Assembly: GCA_942493345.1 (NCBI GenBank)
Contig: OW818695.1
Span: 2,356,001-2,420,000 of the forward strand
DNA from: GWE2-42-39 sp942493345
GTDB lineage: Bacteria; Bacteroidota; Bacteroidia; Bacteroidales; Prolixibacteraceae
Direction: 5' to 3'
Length of the DNA: 64,000 nt
Below, one piece after another: positions 43,648 through 52,757 of this stretch. How positions within the stretch are numbered: position 1 is the first letter of the stretch; the number at the start of each line of letters is the position of its first letter. The notes under the pieces are model-generated. The model had not been told where the DNA came from, made no database searches, and saw only the letters and a list, made by a program, of their open reading frames with translations. A program made the position numbers and the translations under genes.

Positions 43648-45174
43648 ATGGAAAAGAAAGTCAGGGTACGGTTTGCTCCCAGTCCGACTGGCCCGTTGCA
43701 CATGGGCGGTGTACGTACGGCATTGTTTAATTATTTGTTTGCCCGCAAACATGGCGGCGATTTTCTGCTTCGTATTGAAGACACCGACCAAAACCGGTAT
43801 GTTCCCGGCGCCGAAGAATATATTATTGAATCGCTGAAATGGTGCGGATTGGTACCCGACGAGGGAGTGAGTTTTGGCGGTCCGTTTGGTCCCTACCGGC
43901 AAAGCGAACGCAAAGCTATGTACAAGCAATACGCCGACCAGTTGATTGCCGGAGGAAATGCGTATTACGCATTCGACACAGCCGAAGAACTGGACCAATT
44001 GCGCAAGGAAGCCGAAGAAAAACAACAAGTTTTTTCGTACGACCAGCATACCCGTGGAACCCTGAAAAATTCGCTGACCCTTTCATCAGAAGAAGTTCAA
44101 CAACGCATCGAAAATGGAGATCACTATGTGATCCGCTTCAGAATGCCCGAAAATACAAATGTCACCGAAGTGGATTTAATTCGCGGAAGTGTGACATTCA
44201 ACACGGCACAGCTTGACGACAAAGTGCTTTTTAAGTCGGACGGAATGCCAACCTACCACCTCGCCAACGTGGTAGACGACCACCTGATGCAGATCACGCA
44301 TGTGATTCGCGGCGAAGAATGGCTTTCATCAATGCCGTTGCATATTTTACTGTATCGAGCACTCGGCTGGAACGAAAACCATCCACAGTTTGCGCATTTG
44401 CCATTGATTTTGAAACCAACAGGCAAAGGTAAACTCAGCAAACGCGACGGCGACAAGATGGGGTTCCCGGTATTCCCGCTTTTGTGGACCGACCCCGAAA
44501 CCGGCGACATTTCGCGCGGATACCGTGAAGACGGTTATTTCCCTGAAGCGTTCATCAACCTGCTGGCTTTGCTGGGCTGGAATGCTGGCAACGACCAGGA
44601 ATTTTTCAGCATGAACGAACTAATTGAAAATTTCAGCCTCGACCGCGTAGTAAAATCGGGCGCCCGTTTCGACCCCGAAAAAGCAAAATGGTTCAACCGC
44701 CACTACCTGCAACAGAAATCGGCTGAAGAACTTGCAACTTTGTTCATGCCGATCCTCGCAAAAAAAGGAATTGAGGCTTCAACTGAAAAAGTAATACGAA
44801 TTGTTGAATTAGTGAAAGACCGTTGTGAATTCATTTCCGACCTTTGGGAAAACAGCAACTACTTTTTTGTAGCCCCGGAAAATTACGATGAAAAGACCAT
44901 TGAGAAAAAATGGAAGGAAGGCACTTCGGAAAAACTACAGGCAATTGTCGAATTTCTCAAATCGGTTTCCGACTGGCAGGCCGCCACAATAAAAGAAACT
45001 TTTTCCAATTTCATGAATGAAAAAGAATGGAGTTTTGGGATGGTAATGGTTCCGATCCGGCTGGCATTGGTTGGCACCAGCACCGGCATCGACTTGTTTG
45101 ATATTTTTGACCTGATTGGCAAAGACGAAACCATTGTACGCATTCAAAGAGCAATCGATACAATACAGATTTAA
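43648..45174 (+). CDS. gltX: Glutamate-tRNA ligase
   Basis: A 508-aa class I aminoacyl-tRNA synthetase. The HIGH-type motif reads PSPTGPLHMGG (residues 11-21) and the KMSKS-type motif reads GKLSKRDGDK. Other marks are RIEDTDQNRY, YRQSERKAMYKQYADQL, HVIRGEEWLSSMPLHILLYRALGW and a helical anticodon-binding C-terminus. The Bacteroidota enzymes may also charge tRNA-Gln when glutaminyl-tRNA synthetase is lacking; that cannot be decided here. A bidirectional terminator separates it from the convergent ybaK gene. Confidence 0.97.
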   Translation: MEKKVRVRFAPSPTGPLHMGGVRTALFNYLFARKHGGDFLLRIEDTDQNRYVPGAEEYIIESLKWCGLVPDEGVSFGGPFGPYRQSERKAMYKQYADQLIAGGNAYYAFDTAEELDQLRKEAEEKQQVFSYDQHTRGTLKNSLTLSSEEVQQRIENGDHYVIRFRMPENTNVTEVDLIRGSVTFNTAQLDDKVLFKSDGMPTYHLANVVDDHLMQITHVIRGEEWLSSMPLHILLYRALGWNENHPQFAHLPLILKPTGKGKLSKRDGDKMGFPVFPLLWTDPETGDISRGYREDGYFPEAFINLLALLGWNAGNDQEFFSMNELIENFSLDRVVKSGARFDPEKAKWFNRHYLQQKSAEELATLFMPILAKKGIEASTEKVIRIVELVKDRCEFISDLWENSNYFFVAPENYDEKTIEKKWKEGTSEKLQAIVEFLKSVSDWQAATIKETFSNFMNEKEWSFGMVMVPIRLALVGTSTGIDLFDIFDLIGKDETIVRIQRAIDTIQI

Positions 45175-45193
45175 CGAATTGTTACTGCTTATT

Positions 45194-45228
45194 TACAGAG
45201 GCTCTCATTTGAAGTGAGGGCCTCTGTA
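45194..45228. terminator. Bidirectional terminator between gltX and ybaK
   Basis: TACAGAGGC pairs with GCCTCTGTA and an inner CTCA/TGAG stem closes the loop, followed by a T-rich tail on the plus strand. Confidence 0.85.
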
Positions 45229-45279
45229 GTTTTATATCGTGGCCTGTTTCAAACAGGCGAATACAATTCGCAACACCCA

Positions 45280-45753
45280 TCAGTCGCCAATTAAATCGCA
45301 AAGGGTTGCGCCAGTACAGGAGATCAAATCTTTCGGGTCGAGTTTTAATTGCAGTCCACGCTTCCCTCCACTGATGAAAATATTGTCGAAAAGCAGACAG
45401 GTTTCGTGAATAAAAATAGGGTATGGTTTTTTCATTCCCAGCGGGGAACATCCCCCACGAATATATCCGGTAAGGTTGAGCAGTTCTTTCATAGGAACCA
45501 TTTCAGCATTTTTGTTGCCCGATACTTTTGCCGCTTTTTTTAAATCAACTTCAGCATCGCCGGGAACCACAGCCACAAAAATGCCATTTGCATTGCCCCG
45601 CATCACCAACGTTTTAAAGACCTGCTCCACGTCTTGTCCTAGTTTGGCAGCTACCGCCGCAGCGCTCAGATCGTCTTCATTCACGGTGTATTCCACCATT
45701 TCATACACTATTTTTTGGCTGTCAAGTATCCGGGCGGTATTTGTCTTTTTCAT
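45280..45753 (-). CDS. ybaK: Cys-tRNA(Pro)/Cys-tRNA(Cys) deacylase, YbaK type
   Basis: A 157-aa trans-editing enzyme that hydrolyses mischarged prolyl-tRNA carrying cysteine. YbaK marks are AAKLGQDVEQVFKTLVMRGN, FVAVVPGDAEVDLKKAAKVSGNKNAEMVP and GYIRGGCSPLGMKK, plus IFISGGKRGLQLKLDPKDLI near the end. The catalytic-type Lys (VFKTLV, about residue 47) is present. The chosen start, MKKTNTAR, drops 56 in-frame codons that run through repeat DNA. It is convergent with gltX. Confidence 0.93.
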   Translation of the reverse strand: MKKTNTARILDSQKIVYEMVEYTVNEDDLSAAAVAAKLGQDVEQVFKTLVMRGNANGIFVAVVPGDAEVDLKKAAKVSGNKNAEMVPMKELLNLTGYIRGGCSPLGMKKPYPIFIHETCLLFDNIFISGGKRGLQLKLDPKDLISCTGATLCDLIGD

Positions 45754-45820
45754 CGTATTTATTTTGTGCTGCAAATTTTGAAAATTATTAACAGAAGACA
45801 AAACAAACTTTACGAACTTG

Positions 45821-45865
45821 TTAAAAGTTGAAACTGGGGTTATTGGTTCCTCTTCATTTCTCCGC
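45821..45865. repeat. Dispersed repeat family A, partial copy 4
   Basis: TTAAAAGTTGAAACTGGGGTTATTGG and CTCTTCATTTCT match the start of the copy at 4154-4291, in the same orientation. Confidence 0.5.
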
Positions 45866-45894
45866 ACCAGAAACATAGCTGATGGTTTAAATAA

Positions 45895-45926
45895 AAAAGA
45901 TGGCGCCTGTGAAGATGCCATCTTTT
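45895..45926 (-). terminator. Terminator of the second GIN-domain gene
   Basis: AAAAGATGGC pairs with GCCATCTTTT around a 12-base loop. On the minus strand a T run follows. Confidence 0.85.
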
Positions 45927-45951
45927 CGTCTGTAGCTTTATAAAATAAGAG

Positions 45952-46662
45952 TTAATCTATGTTCGAAATGGAACCGGAACCAACCACCGTTTTATCTGTT
46001 TGAGGATTTCCACGATATTTCACATTGCCTGAACCGGCAACTTTCACTGTCAGTTTATTTTTCGCATAAACCGAGCAGTTTCCCGATCCGGATACTTTTA
46101 TAAGCGCATCTTCAACAGCGAAGTCAAGAGCTTTCAAATTTCCGCTTCCTGAAATTGCAGCAGAAAGGTCGGTCGCTGTTTCATTTCCTTTAATTATTAT
46201 ATCGCCCGAACCGGAAACAGTAACTTTCACCTGTTCCGCTTTAAGTTCCTGAATATTAATATTTCCGCTTCCACTTACCGCTAAATCCAAAATTTTTGAT
46301 TGAAGTCCATCTTCGCCAATAATGTTGCCCGAACCGGAAATCGACAATTCATTAATTTCGGGAACCGTTACATAAATAACGATTTTCCCACTTTCAAAAT
46401 CTTTCCATACATAGTTTTTATTGGGAAAACGGATAATCAACTTGCCCTCTTTTACTTCTGTAATAATTTGTTCGAGGGTCGAAGGTTTGGCTACAATTTC
46501 AATATTCTGTTTGTCGCCCTGGGTCAGATACAAGTCGCCGGGAACGCGCAGCGAAATTCCGGAAAACGGGGCAACATTTCTCTCCCGCCCTTCTGCATTC
46601 GCTTTGTTTGCCGAAAAAATACACAAAGAAAAAATGGCCAGCCATGTCAGTATTGTTTTCAT
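45952..46662 (-). CDS. Head-GIN-domain (DUF2807) secreted protein, second copy
   Basis: 236 aa with a Sec signal peptide (MKTILTWLAIFSLCIFSANKANA), not a lipoprotein leader. The mature protein is a beta-helix-like repeat with GSGN/GSGD turns about every 18-22 residues (ISGSGNIIGEDG, VSGSGNINIQEL, VSGSGDIIIKGN, ISGSGNLKAL, VSGSGNCSVY, VAGSGNVKYRG). It is a clear paralogue of the lipoprotein at 4298-5020, but with GSG rather than SSGS turns. The function is unknown. A TAAGACGACAGAAAAGC word lies about 40 bases upstream of its ATG. Confidence 0.9.
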   Translation of the reverse strand: MKTILTWLAIFSLCIFSANKANAEGRERNVAPFSGISLRVPGDLYLTQGDKQNIEIVAKPSTLEQIITEVKEGKLIIRFPNKNYVWKDFESGKIVIYVTVPEINELSISGSGNIIGEDGLQSKILDLAVSGSGNINIQELKAEQVKVTVSGSGDIIIKGNETATDLSAAISGSGNLKALDFAVEDALIKVSGSGNCSVYAKNKLTVKVAGSGNVKYRGNPQTDKTVVGSGSISNID

Positions 46663-46796
46663 AGTCTATAAATTTTTATTGTATTCTGAATTTATGTTAT
46701 AAGACGACAGAAAAGCACCGATGTTACACGTTTTGTTTTCTGCTACAAAAATTATGAATTGTGACTTCATGAAAAAAAGAAAAATTTCCAACCAGA

Positions 46797-47336
46797 TTAA
46801 TCGTCATCCAGGGTCAGCAAACCATCGGGGAGATCGAGCGCCAAAACCTTGCTGCGCTGATCAATCCGAATCAGAAAATCCTCATTAAAAGGAATCATGA
46901 TTTCTTTTCCTTGATAGCTTACTCCCAGAATAATATTTCCCGAAAAATCGTGAATAGCGACAATGTTTCCGATCGTATTTTTACGCTGATCGATTAGCAG
47001 AAATCCTTCGAGCGCCCGTAAATCGAATGAATCTTCGTTCTGTTTTACATCCTCGTTTTTTACGTATACCGAAAGGCCGACATGTTTCCGCGCCTGTTCT
47101 TCCGTGTTGATCCATTCCAGTGCAACAATGGCCGAATCGCCTGTCCTGAAACGCAATCCGTCTCCGGTAATAAAAAAAGGGACCAACAAACCGTCGATTT
47201 CCAGAAAGATTGTTTTTACCTCTTCCAGCGTTTCATAAAATTGTTCCTGAAAGCGAATTGAAAGATCGCCGCTAATTCCGTGTGGTTTCTGTGTTAAACC
47301 GATTTTGGTACAGGTGTTTTTAGGTATTGTTTCCAT
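46797..47336 (-). CDS. rimM: Ribosome maturation factor RimM
   Basis: A 179-aa protein that assists 30S head assembly by binding ribosomal protein S19. It has the N-terminal RimM barrel (CTKIGLTQKPHGISGDLSIRF, with the K-x-H-G-x-x-G signature) and a C-terminal PRC-barrel-like half (LLIDQRKNTIGNIVAIHDFSGNIILGVSYQGKEIMIPFNEDFLIRID). The ATG at 47336 starts METIPKN; 12 upstream in-frame codons are rejected. It is not beside rpsP or trmD here. It shares direction with its neighbours but has its own gap on each side. Confidence 0.9.
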   Translation of the reverse strand: METIPKNTCTKIGLTQKPHGISGDLSIRFQEQFYETLEEVKTIFLEIDGLLVPFFITGDGLRFRTGDSAIVALEWINTEEQARKHVGLSVYVKNEDVKQNEDSFDLRALEGFLLIDQRKNTIGNIVAIHDFSGNIILGVSYQGKEIMIPFNEDFLIRIDQRSKVLALDLPDGLLTLDDD

Positions 47337-47397
47337 AGTGGTCAAAATTAAGAAAGAGCCTGTTGTAATCAAATTTTCAGAACAGTCTTTTTCGAGA

Positions 47398-47434
47398 ACA
47401 AAGAACCCGCCTGTTTTTCAAGCGGGTTCTTTGT
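47398..47434 (-). terminator. Terminator of the ABC-efflux operon
   Basis: ACAAAGAACCCGC pairs perfectly with GCGGGTTCTTTGT. On the minus strand the stem ends in TTTGT. It follows the TolC-like gene. Confidence 0.88.
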
Positions 47435-47452
47435 TCTTTGTATCGAACCAAA

Positions 47453-48790
47453 CTACAATTCAATGGGTTTCCCGGCGTAAAAATCAAGAATTTTTGTGCG
47501 GAAAATGTATTCGTATTTTGCCTGAAGCAAATCGCTTTTGGCTTTTGTGAGGTTGTTTTTCGATTGGTTGTATTCAACCGAATTTACCATTCCAACATTA
47601 AATTTTTCTTCGGTATACCTGAATGCCTCAGACATTGAGGTTACTGCTTTTTCGTTGGCAGCATAGCGTTTCAACGCAGCAAGGGCATTGGTGTAAGCCT
47701 GTTCAATGTCTTTGCGCAACAGGTTTTTGGCGCTTTGCAGTTGCAATTCAAGATTTGTTTTCTGAATCGTTGCATTGCTGATCCCGTTTCTCACCTGGCG
47801 ACGATTAAATATCGGAATATTCAGGTCGACCCCAAACCCGTAGCGTTCGTTGTTTTTGATCTGTTCCGACAATTGAATGTCATTGCCTGTGCCATCTTTA
47901 TATTGGTTGTTGTACGAGTTGTAATAATTTGCCCCAAAGGAAAGGGTCGGATATTGGCTCCCTTTGGCAATTGCCAATTGCTTTTCGGCGCTCATCAATT
48001 TGTATGCAGCGCTTTTAATTTCCGGACGTACATCGACTGCTGTTTTAAAAATATCCATCGAATTGATCATCGTTTGACCAGCGCCCAGCATCGGAAAGTT
48101 TGGTTTTTCAATTTTGAACGTTTCGGTTGAAGGAAGTTCCAGTAACTGATACAGGTTCAGATAGGCCAGTTGCAAGGTGTTTTGTTCGTTTACCAGTTGC
48201 AGTTCCTCGCGAGCCAGTTGAGCTTCAATTTCCAGCAGACTTCCTTTTGCCAGACTTCCGGCATCAACCAGTTTCGAAGTGCGGTCGATCTGCTGCTTGG
48301 TTACTCCCATCTGGTCGGCAGCAACAACCACCAGTTCGTCGGCAAACAGAATTTCAAGATAGGCTGCCGCAATATTCAGCATGATATCGTCTTTTGCCTT
48401 TTGCAGGTCTTCCAGACTGGCATTCAGGTCAAGTTCAGCTTTTTTTACCTGGTTCGACAGGATGAACCCGTTCCACAACGTAACACTGCTCGACAAACTT
48501 CCGCCTGTATTGTTTGAATTGACATTCTGGTAGGTATTGTCGTACGACAACGAGCGACCGTAATTCATATCGTTCGACATGTAGGCATTCAGATTGGGCA
48601 GGCGGTTGCTTTTTGCCTGATTCAGTTGGTTGCCATAATAGTCCGAATTCAGCGCTCCCTGTTTTATCTGAATATTATTTTCCAATGCATAATTGATACA
48701 TTTTTGCAGTGGCCAAACCTCCTGCGACTGTACCCCGGTGGTCAGCGCCATCAGCAGAAATAGGACCGGAATGCTTAAAAATTGTCTCAT
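47453..48790 (-). CDS. TolC-family outer-membrane efflux protein
   Basis: A 445-aa outer-membrane channel subunit with a signal peptide (about residues 1-22, ending GVQSQ). It has the two OEP repeats: LQKCINYALENNIQIKQGALN and SRLPNLNAYMSNDMNYGRS in the first, PEIKSAAYKLMSAEKQLAIAKGSQYPTLSFGANYYNSYN in the second, and a C-terminal NVGMVNSVEYNQSKNNLTKAKSDLLQAKYEYIF. It is the last gene of the five-gene export operon, 136 bases after the adaptor, and closes with a terminator. Confidence 0.93.
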   Translation of the reverse strand: MRQFLSIPVLFLLMALTTGVQSQEVWPLQKCINYALENNIQIKQGALNSDYYGNQLNQAKSNRLPNLNAYMSNDMNYGRSLSYDNTYQNVNSNNTGGSLSSSVTLWNGFILSNQVKKAELDLNASLEDLQKAKDDIMLNIAAAYLEILFADELVVVAADQMGVTKQQIDRTSKLVDAGSLAKGSLLEIEAQLAREELQLVNEQNTLQLAYLNLYQLLELPSTETFKIEKPNFPMLGAGQTMINSMDIFKTAVDVRPEIKSAAYKLMSAEKQLAIAKGSQYPTLSFGANYYNSYNNQYKDGTGNDIQLSEQIKNNERYGFGVDLNIPIFNRRQVRNGISNATIQKTNLELQLQSAKNLLRKDIEQAYTNALAALKRYAANEKAVTSMSEAFRYTEEKFNVGMVNSVEYNQSKNNLTKAKSDLLQAKYEYIFRTKILDFYAGKPIEL

Positions 48791-48926
48791 TTGTTCTATA
48801 TTATTTTATGAAGCTAATTTACATATATCAATTGAAATACTTGTGAGTTACAAATTAAAAGTTGTTTTTGATAGGCAGAATCTCACTTTGAGTGAGGCTT
48901 TGACTCGCATAAAACACACAACTCAT

Positions 48927-50048
48927 CTACGATTTCTTCTCTTCTTCCTTTTTCTTCTTCTGATCGATTTTGTCGCCCTTAATTTTTTCGTCTTTCTTCA
49001 AACCTGAAACAACTTCTATATTAATTCCATCGGAAATACCGGTTTTCACTTTTCGTTTTTCGAATACCTGGGGAACCGCTGTTTCTACTTCGACAAAAGC
49101 GGTGTCGCCCTCAAATTTGAGATACCCTTCGGGAACCACCAAAACACTGTCTTTGCGGTCGAGCACAATATTGGCATTGGCGCTGTACCCAGCCCGGATA
49201 AACTGATTGTCCTTCAGGTTTACCTTGGCTTTTATTTCAAACTGAATAGCCCCGTTTTCTTCTTTTCCTTTGGGCGCAATGTATTCCAGCTCGGCATCGA
49301 ATTTTTCTTTCTCGATGGCCCCGATTTCCAGTTCGATGGGCATACCTACCACAATTTTTCCGACTTCAGTTTCATCCACTTTCCCTTCGAAAATAATATC
49401 TTTCATATCGGCCACCGAAGCAATGGTTGTCCCGTCGTTAAAGGTGTTCGACTGAATCACTGAATTCCCTACTTTGATCGGCACGTCAAGTATCATCCCA
49501 TCAATAGTTGATCGAACCAGCGTATTGGTGGCCGTTTGTGCTTTTTTTGTTACCCCGTTTTTTATGAGTTCGAGATTGTTTTCAGCCGCAGATACTTCTT
49601 CTTTCGACGAATCGTAAGCGACTTTTGCATTCTTATACTCTTCATACGAAATCACATTTTTATCGAAAAGTTTTTGCTGACGATCGAAATCAATTTTAGC
49701 ATCTTCAAAATTAATTTTTGCACGGTTGAGGCGTGTTTCGGCACTGTTCAGGTTCACCATATCAGGAATGATTTTGATTTTGGCAATCACCTGGTCTTTG
49801 TGGATAATGTCGCCAGCTTCGATATATAATTCATCGATAATCCCCGAAACCTGGGGTTTGATCTCAATTTCCTGACGCGGCACCACCGATCCGGTTGCAA
49901 CCGTTTTTTTAACTACATTATCAACCTTTGGCGTTTTAGTTTCAAAAATGTCGGGCTGTTTTTTCGATTTGGTATAGAGGAAATAAATAGTTCCTCCAAA
50001 TATTCCGACTAAAATTACAATTCCTAAAATTCTGAAAATCTTCTTCAT
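48927..50048 (-). CDS. Periplasmic adaptor, HlyD/MacA type
   Basis: A 373-aa membrane-fusion protein with one N-terminal anchor (IFRILGIVILVGIFGGTIYFLY). The lipoyl-like halves are EIEIKPQVSGIIDELYIEAGDIIHKDQVIAKI and NTLVRSTIDGMILDVPIKVGNSVI. A helical hairpin lies between (LNSAETRLNRAKINFEDAKIDFDRQQKLFDKNVISYEEYKNAK). The C-terminus is Lys/Glu-rich (IKGDKIDQKKKKEEEKKS). The start at 50048 opens the anchor; a 30-codon upstream extension is rejected. It links the MacB-type permeases to the TolC-like channel. Confidence 0.93.
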   Translation of the reverse strand: MKKIFRILGIVILVGIFGGTIYFLYTKSKKQPDIFETKTPKVDNVVKKTVATGSVVPRQEIEIKPQVSGIIDELYIEAGDIIHKDQVIAKIKIIPDMVNLNSAETRLNRAKINFEDAKIDFDRQQKLFDKNVISYEEYKNAKVAYDSSKEEVSAAENNLELIKNGVTKKAQTATNTLVRSTIDGMILDVPIKVGNSVIQSNTFNDGTTIASVADMKDIIFEGKVDETEVGKIVVGMPIELEIGAIEKEKFDAELEYIAPKGKEENGAIQFEIKAKVNLKDNQFIRAGYSANANIVLDRKDSVLVVPEGYLKFEGDTAFVEVETAVPQVFEKRKVKTGISDGINIEVVSGLKKDEKIKGDKIDQKKKKEEEKKS

Positions 50049-50157
50049 TGCTATGTCTTGTTTAAAAGTTTCGAGTTGTGAGTATATCGTTAAAAATCCG
50101 GGGTTCACGTAATTATTCGATCTGCCGGAATCATTCAAAATTTAAAATTCAACATTC

Positions 50158-51429
50158 CTAAATTCCTTCGTCCCTTATTGCGTCAATTGGTTTTATACTG
50201 ATGGCTCTTCTGGCAGGTATCAACCCGGCAAAAATTCCCGATATCACAAGCACGGCCAGTGCTGCCAGCGCCATGTTGAAACTGACTTCCGGGCGACGGA
50301 AAAACATCTCATCGGGGTTTCCCGATTCGAGTGCCATATTCACCAGTTGCAACAGACCAACTCCCAGCGACAAGCCCAGATAGCCGGCCAAAGTTGTGAG
50401 AAACACACTTTCGGCAACAATGTGGGTGATGATTTTTGCAGGAGTTGCTCCAATGGCTCGCTGTATCCCGATTTCCTGTGTACGTTCTTTAATGATGACC
50501 AGCATAATATTGCTCACGCCAATCACCCCGGCAAAAAGAGTTCCGATGCCAACAATCCATGTCAACACCTGAATGCCCAGGAACAGGTTGCTGAATTTTG
50601 TCCATTCTACTTCTATGTTGAATGAAGCAACGGCCATTTTATCATCCGGAGCAATCTGATGGCGTTCTTTCAATAGTGTCTTTAGTTTTTCCTCCAATAC
50701 GCTCACCGGAGTTCCTTTTTCGGAAGTAACCGAAAAGAAATGGATTTTATTGCCAAAATTATATGCCCGTTGCATGGTCGTGAAGGGAATGATAATGGTT
50801 TCCTCTTTCTGTCCACCCCCGATATTTATCTGGGTTTCAGGACGAACAACACCAACCACCTGAAAATAGACTCCATTCACTTTCAGGTATTGTCCGACAG
50901 CAGTCTCGTTCTTGTCGAACATCACTTCGCGTACCCGTTCGCCAATCACGCAAACTTTCCGGTTGTGCTGCACATCGATTTCATTAATGAGGCGGCCTTC
51001 AAGTGGGGTCCATGGGTCGATTTTAAAATAATCGGGATAGTCGCCAAAAATATTGAAAGCCCCGGTGCGTTCGCCCCGGATGGTATTGCTCCCCGAATAA
51101 GAATTTGGTCCAAACAGACGAGGTGAAAGATATTCTACTTCTTTAATATTTCTGCGGATGTATTCCACATCCTTATTGTCGTATAACCAGCGACGACCGC
51201 GCTGAAAACCCGCATAAGGTACGCTGGTTCGTTCGGTCCAGAAAAAAGCCGAGTTGGAAGCAAACGAACGGATACCGTCCATAATTCCATTTTCAAGCGC
51301 TCTTCCGGCCCCCGACATAATAATCAACATAAAGATACCCCAGAACACCCCGAATGCAGTCATAAAACTACGCATCCGGTTTTTCTTCAAGGCGCTTAAT
51401 ATTTCTTTCCAAAGGTCTAAATCAAACAT
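50158..51429 (-). CDS. MacB-type ABC permease (1)
   Basis: A 423-aa permease without an ATPase domain. It has one N-terminal membrane helix (MRSFMTAFGVFWGIFMLIIMSGAG), a large periplasmic MacB-PCD domain and three C-terminal FtsX helices (LTWIVGIGTLFAGVIGVSNIMLVIIKERTQEIGIQRAIGATP, then FLTTLAGYLGLSLGVGLLQLV and MALAALAVLVISGIFAGLIPARRA). It is a tandem paralogue of the next gene upstream, starting with the same MFDLDLW.EI pattern, so the two probably make a heterodimer. Confidence 0.93.
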   Translation of the reverse strand: MFDLDLWKEILSALKKNRMRSFMTAFGVFWGIFMLIIMSGAGRALENGIMDGIRSFASNSAFFWTERTSVPYAGFQRGRRWLYDNKDVEYIRRNIKEVEYLSPRLFGPNSYSGSNTIRGERTGAFNIFGDYPDYFKIDPWTPLEGRLINEIDVQHNRKVCVIGERVREVMFDKNETAVGQYLKVNGVYFQVVGVVRPETQINIGGGQKEETIIIPFTTMQRAYNFGNKIHFFSVTSEKGTPVSVLEEKLKTLLKERHQIAPDDKMAVASFNIEVEWTKFSNLFLGIQVLTWIVGIGTLFAGVIGVSNIMLVIIKERTQEIGIQRAIGATPAKIITHIVAESVFLTTLAGYLGLSLGVGLLQLVNMALESGNPDEMFFRRPEVSFNMALAALAVLVISGIFAGLIPARRAISIKPIDAIRDEGI

Positions 51430-51484
51430 ACAATTTCAAATTCCACGTTTCAAAATCCAAATTCCAAAAATCTCCCATTCTCAT

Positions 51485-52747
51485 TTACTCATCCCTCAAC
51501 GCTTCGATGGGTTTAATCCGAGCCGCACGCTTGGCCGGAATATAACCAGCCAGGGTTCCGGCAACGATAAGCAGGATGGTCGATATAGCCGCAACTCCAA
51601 GATCAACGGTCGGATTGCGGAAAATGGTATCGCCCCCCCTTCCACTTGTTGCTTTGGACGCTTCATACGACTGCTCAACAAACATGTTGATCAGCTCCAT
51701 CAACCCGGTACCCAGCACCAACCCGATGTATCCGGCGAGAGTCGTAATCAGTATTGATTCCATTAAAACCAGCCCGATCACAGAACGGGGACTGGCACCA
51801 ATGGCCTTGCGGATGCCAATTTCCTTGGTTCTTTCTTTCACTACGATAAGCATGATGTTGCTAACCCCGACAATACCTGCAATCAGTGTTCCGATGCCAA
51901 TGATCCAGATGAAAATGCGGATGGCCTGAAAAATCTTCTGGGTTTCCAGATACTGTTCCATCATGTTGAACATGCCCACCGCGCCATCATCTTTGGGATC
52001 GAAGCGGTGTTTGTGTGCCAGTGTATTTTTAATGTTTTCCTGAATAGCCTTTGTTTCCTCAAGGGTTGTCCCTTCATTTGTAATGGCCAGGTTGTGAATC
52101 CGGTTCGAGCCATTAAACACTTTTTGAGCCGTAGAAACAGGAATATAAGCTGTCCGGTTGCGAGTGGAGCCAGGTTCTATACTGACACCTATCACTTTAA
52201 AAGGAACATTGTTTATTTTAATGTATTTGCCAATGGCCTCTCCTTCCTTGAAAAAAGCAGTGTAAATATCTTTTCCCAGAACCACCGATTTTCGGTTTTC
52301 CATTATATCGATCTGATTGATAAAACGCCCTTGCTCAAGGACGTACTTTTCTACTTCTACCAAATCAGGATGACAGGTCATTACGGTGTATTGACCGTAT
52401 TCCCCTTCATAACTAAGGTTGCTGTTTCCCATAAAATAACGTCCCGAAGCAGCGCCAACCCCTTTCATATTTTTCACCAGCTCGTAATCGTCATTATGAA
52501 ACCTCACCTCACGGCCTTCTTTCAAACCTTGATAAGGGATTTTCGTTTCGCCGGTCCATATCCACATGGCATTTACCGATTGGTTCATGAAATTTGCAGA
52601 AACTCCATTGCTCAAACCGTTTCCCGAACCCAGCAGGACCATGAGCATAAAAATTCCCCAGGCTACACTAAAGCCGGTGAGAAAAGAACGCATTTTATTT
52701 TTCCGAATGGTGGCAAATATTTCCTGCCAGATATCGATATCAAACAT
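51485..52747 (-). CDS. MacB-type ABC permease (2)
   Basis: A 420-aa paralogue of permease 1 with the same order: N-terminal helix (MRSFLTGFSVAWGIFMLMVLLGSG), periplasmic MacB-PCD domain, and FtsX helices (IFIWIIGIGTLIAGIVGVSNIMLIVVKERTKEIGIRKAIGASP and two more). The C-terminus IPAKRAARIKPIEALRDE is the coupling motif of this family. It begins 10 bases after the ATPase gene, so the order is ATPase, permease, permease. The substrate is unknown. Confidence 0.93.
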   Translation of the reverse strand: MFDIDIWQEIFATIRKNKMRSFLTGFSVAWGIFMLMVLLGSGNGLSNGVSANFMNQSVNAMWIWTGETKIPYQGLKEGREVRFHNDDYELVKNMKGVGAASGRYFMGNSNLSYEGEYGQYTVMTCHPDLVEVEKYVLEQGRFINQIDIMENRKSVVLGKDIYTAFFKEGEAIGKYIKINNVPFKVIGVSIEPGSTRNRTAYIPVSTAQKVFNGSNRIHNLAITNEGTTLEETKAIQENIKNTLAHKHRFDPKDDGAVGMFNMMEQYLETQKIFQAIRIFIWIIGIGTLIAGIVGVSNIMLIVVKERTKEIGIRKAIGASPRSVIGLVLMESILITTLAGYIGLVLGTGLMELINMFVEQSYEASKATSGRGGDTIFRNPTVDLGVAAISTILLIVAGTLAGYIPAKRAARIKPIEALRDE

Positions 52748-52757
52748 GGAATTTAAC

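Noticed and set aside
43543..44049. Minus-strand open frame opposite gltX
   Set aside because: It overlaps a certain synthetase gene and has no recognisable domain.
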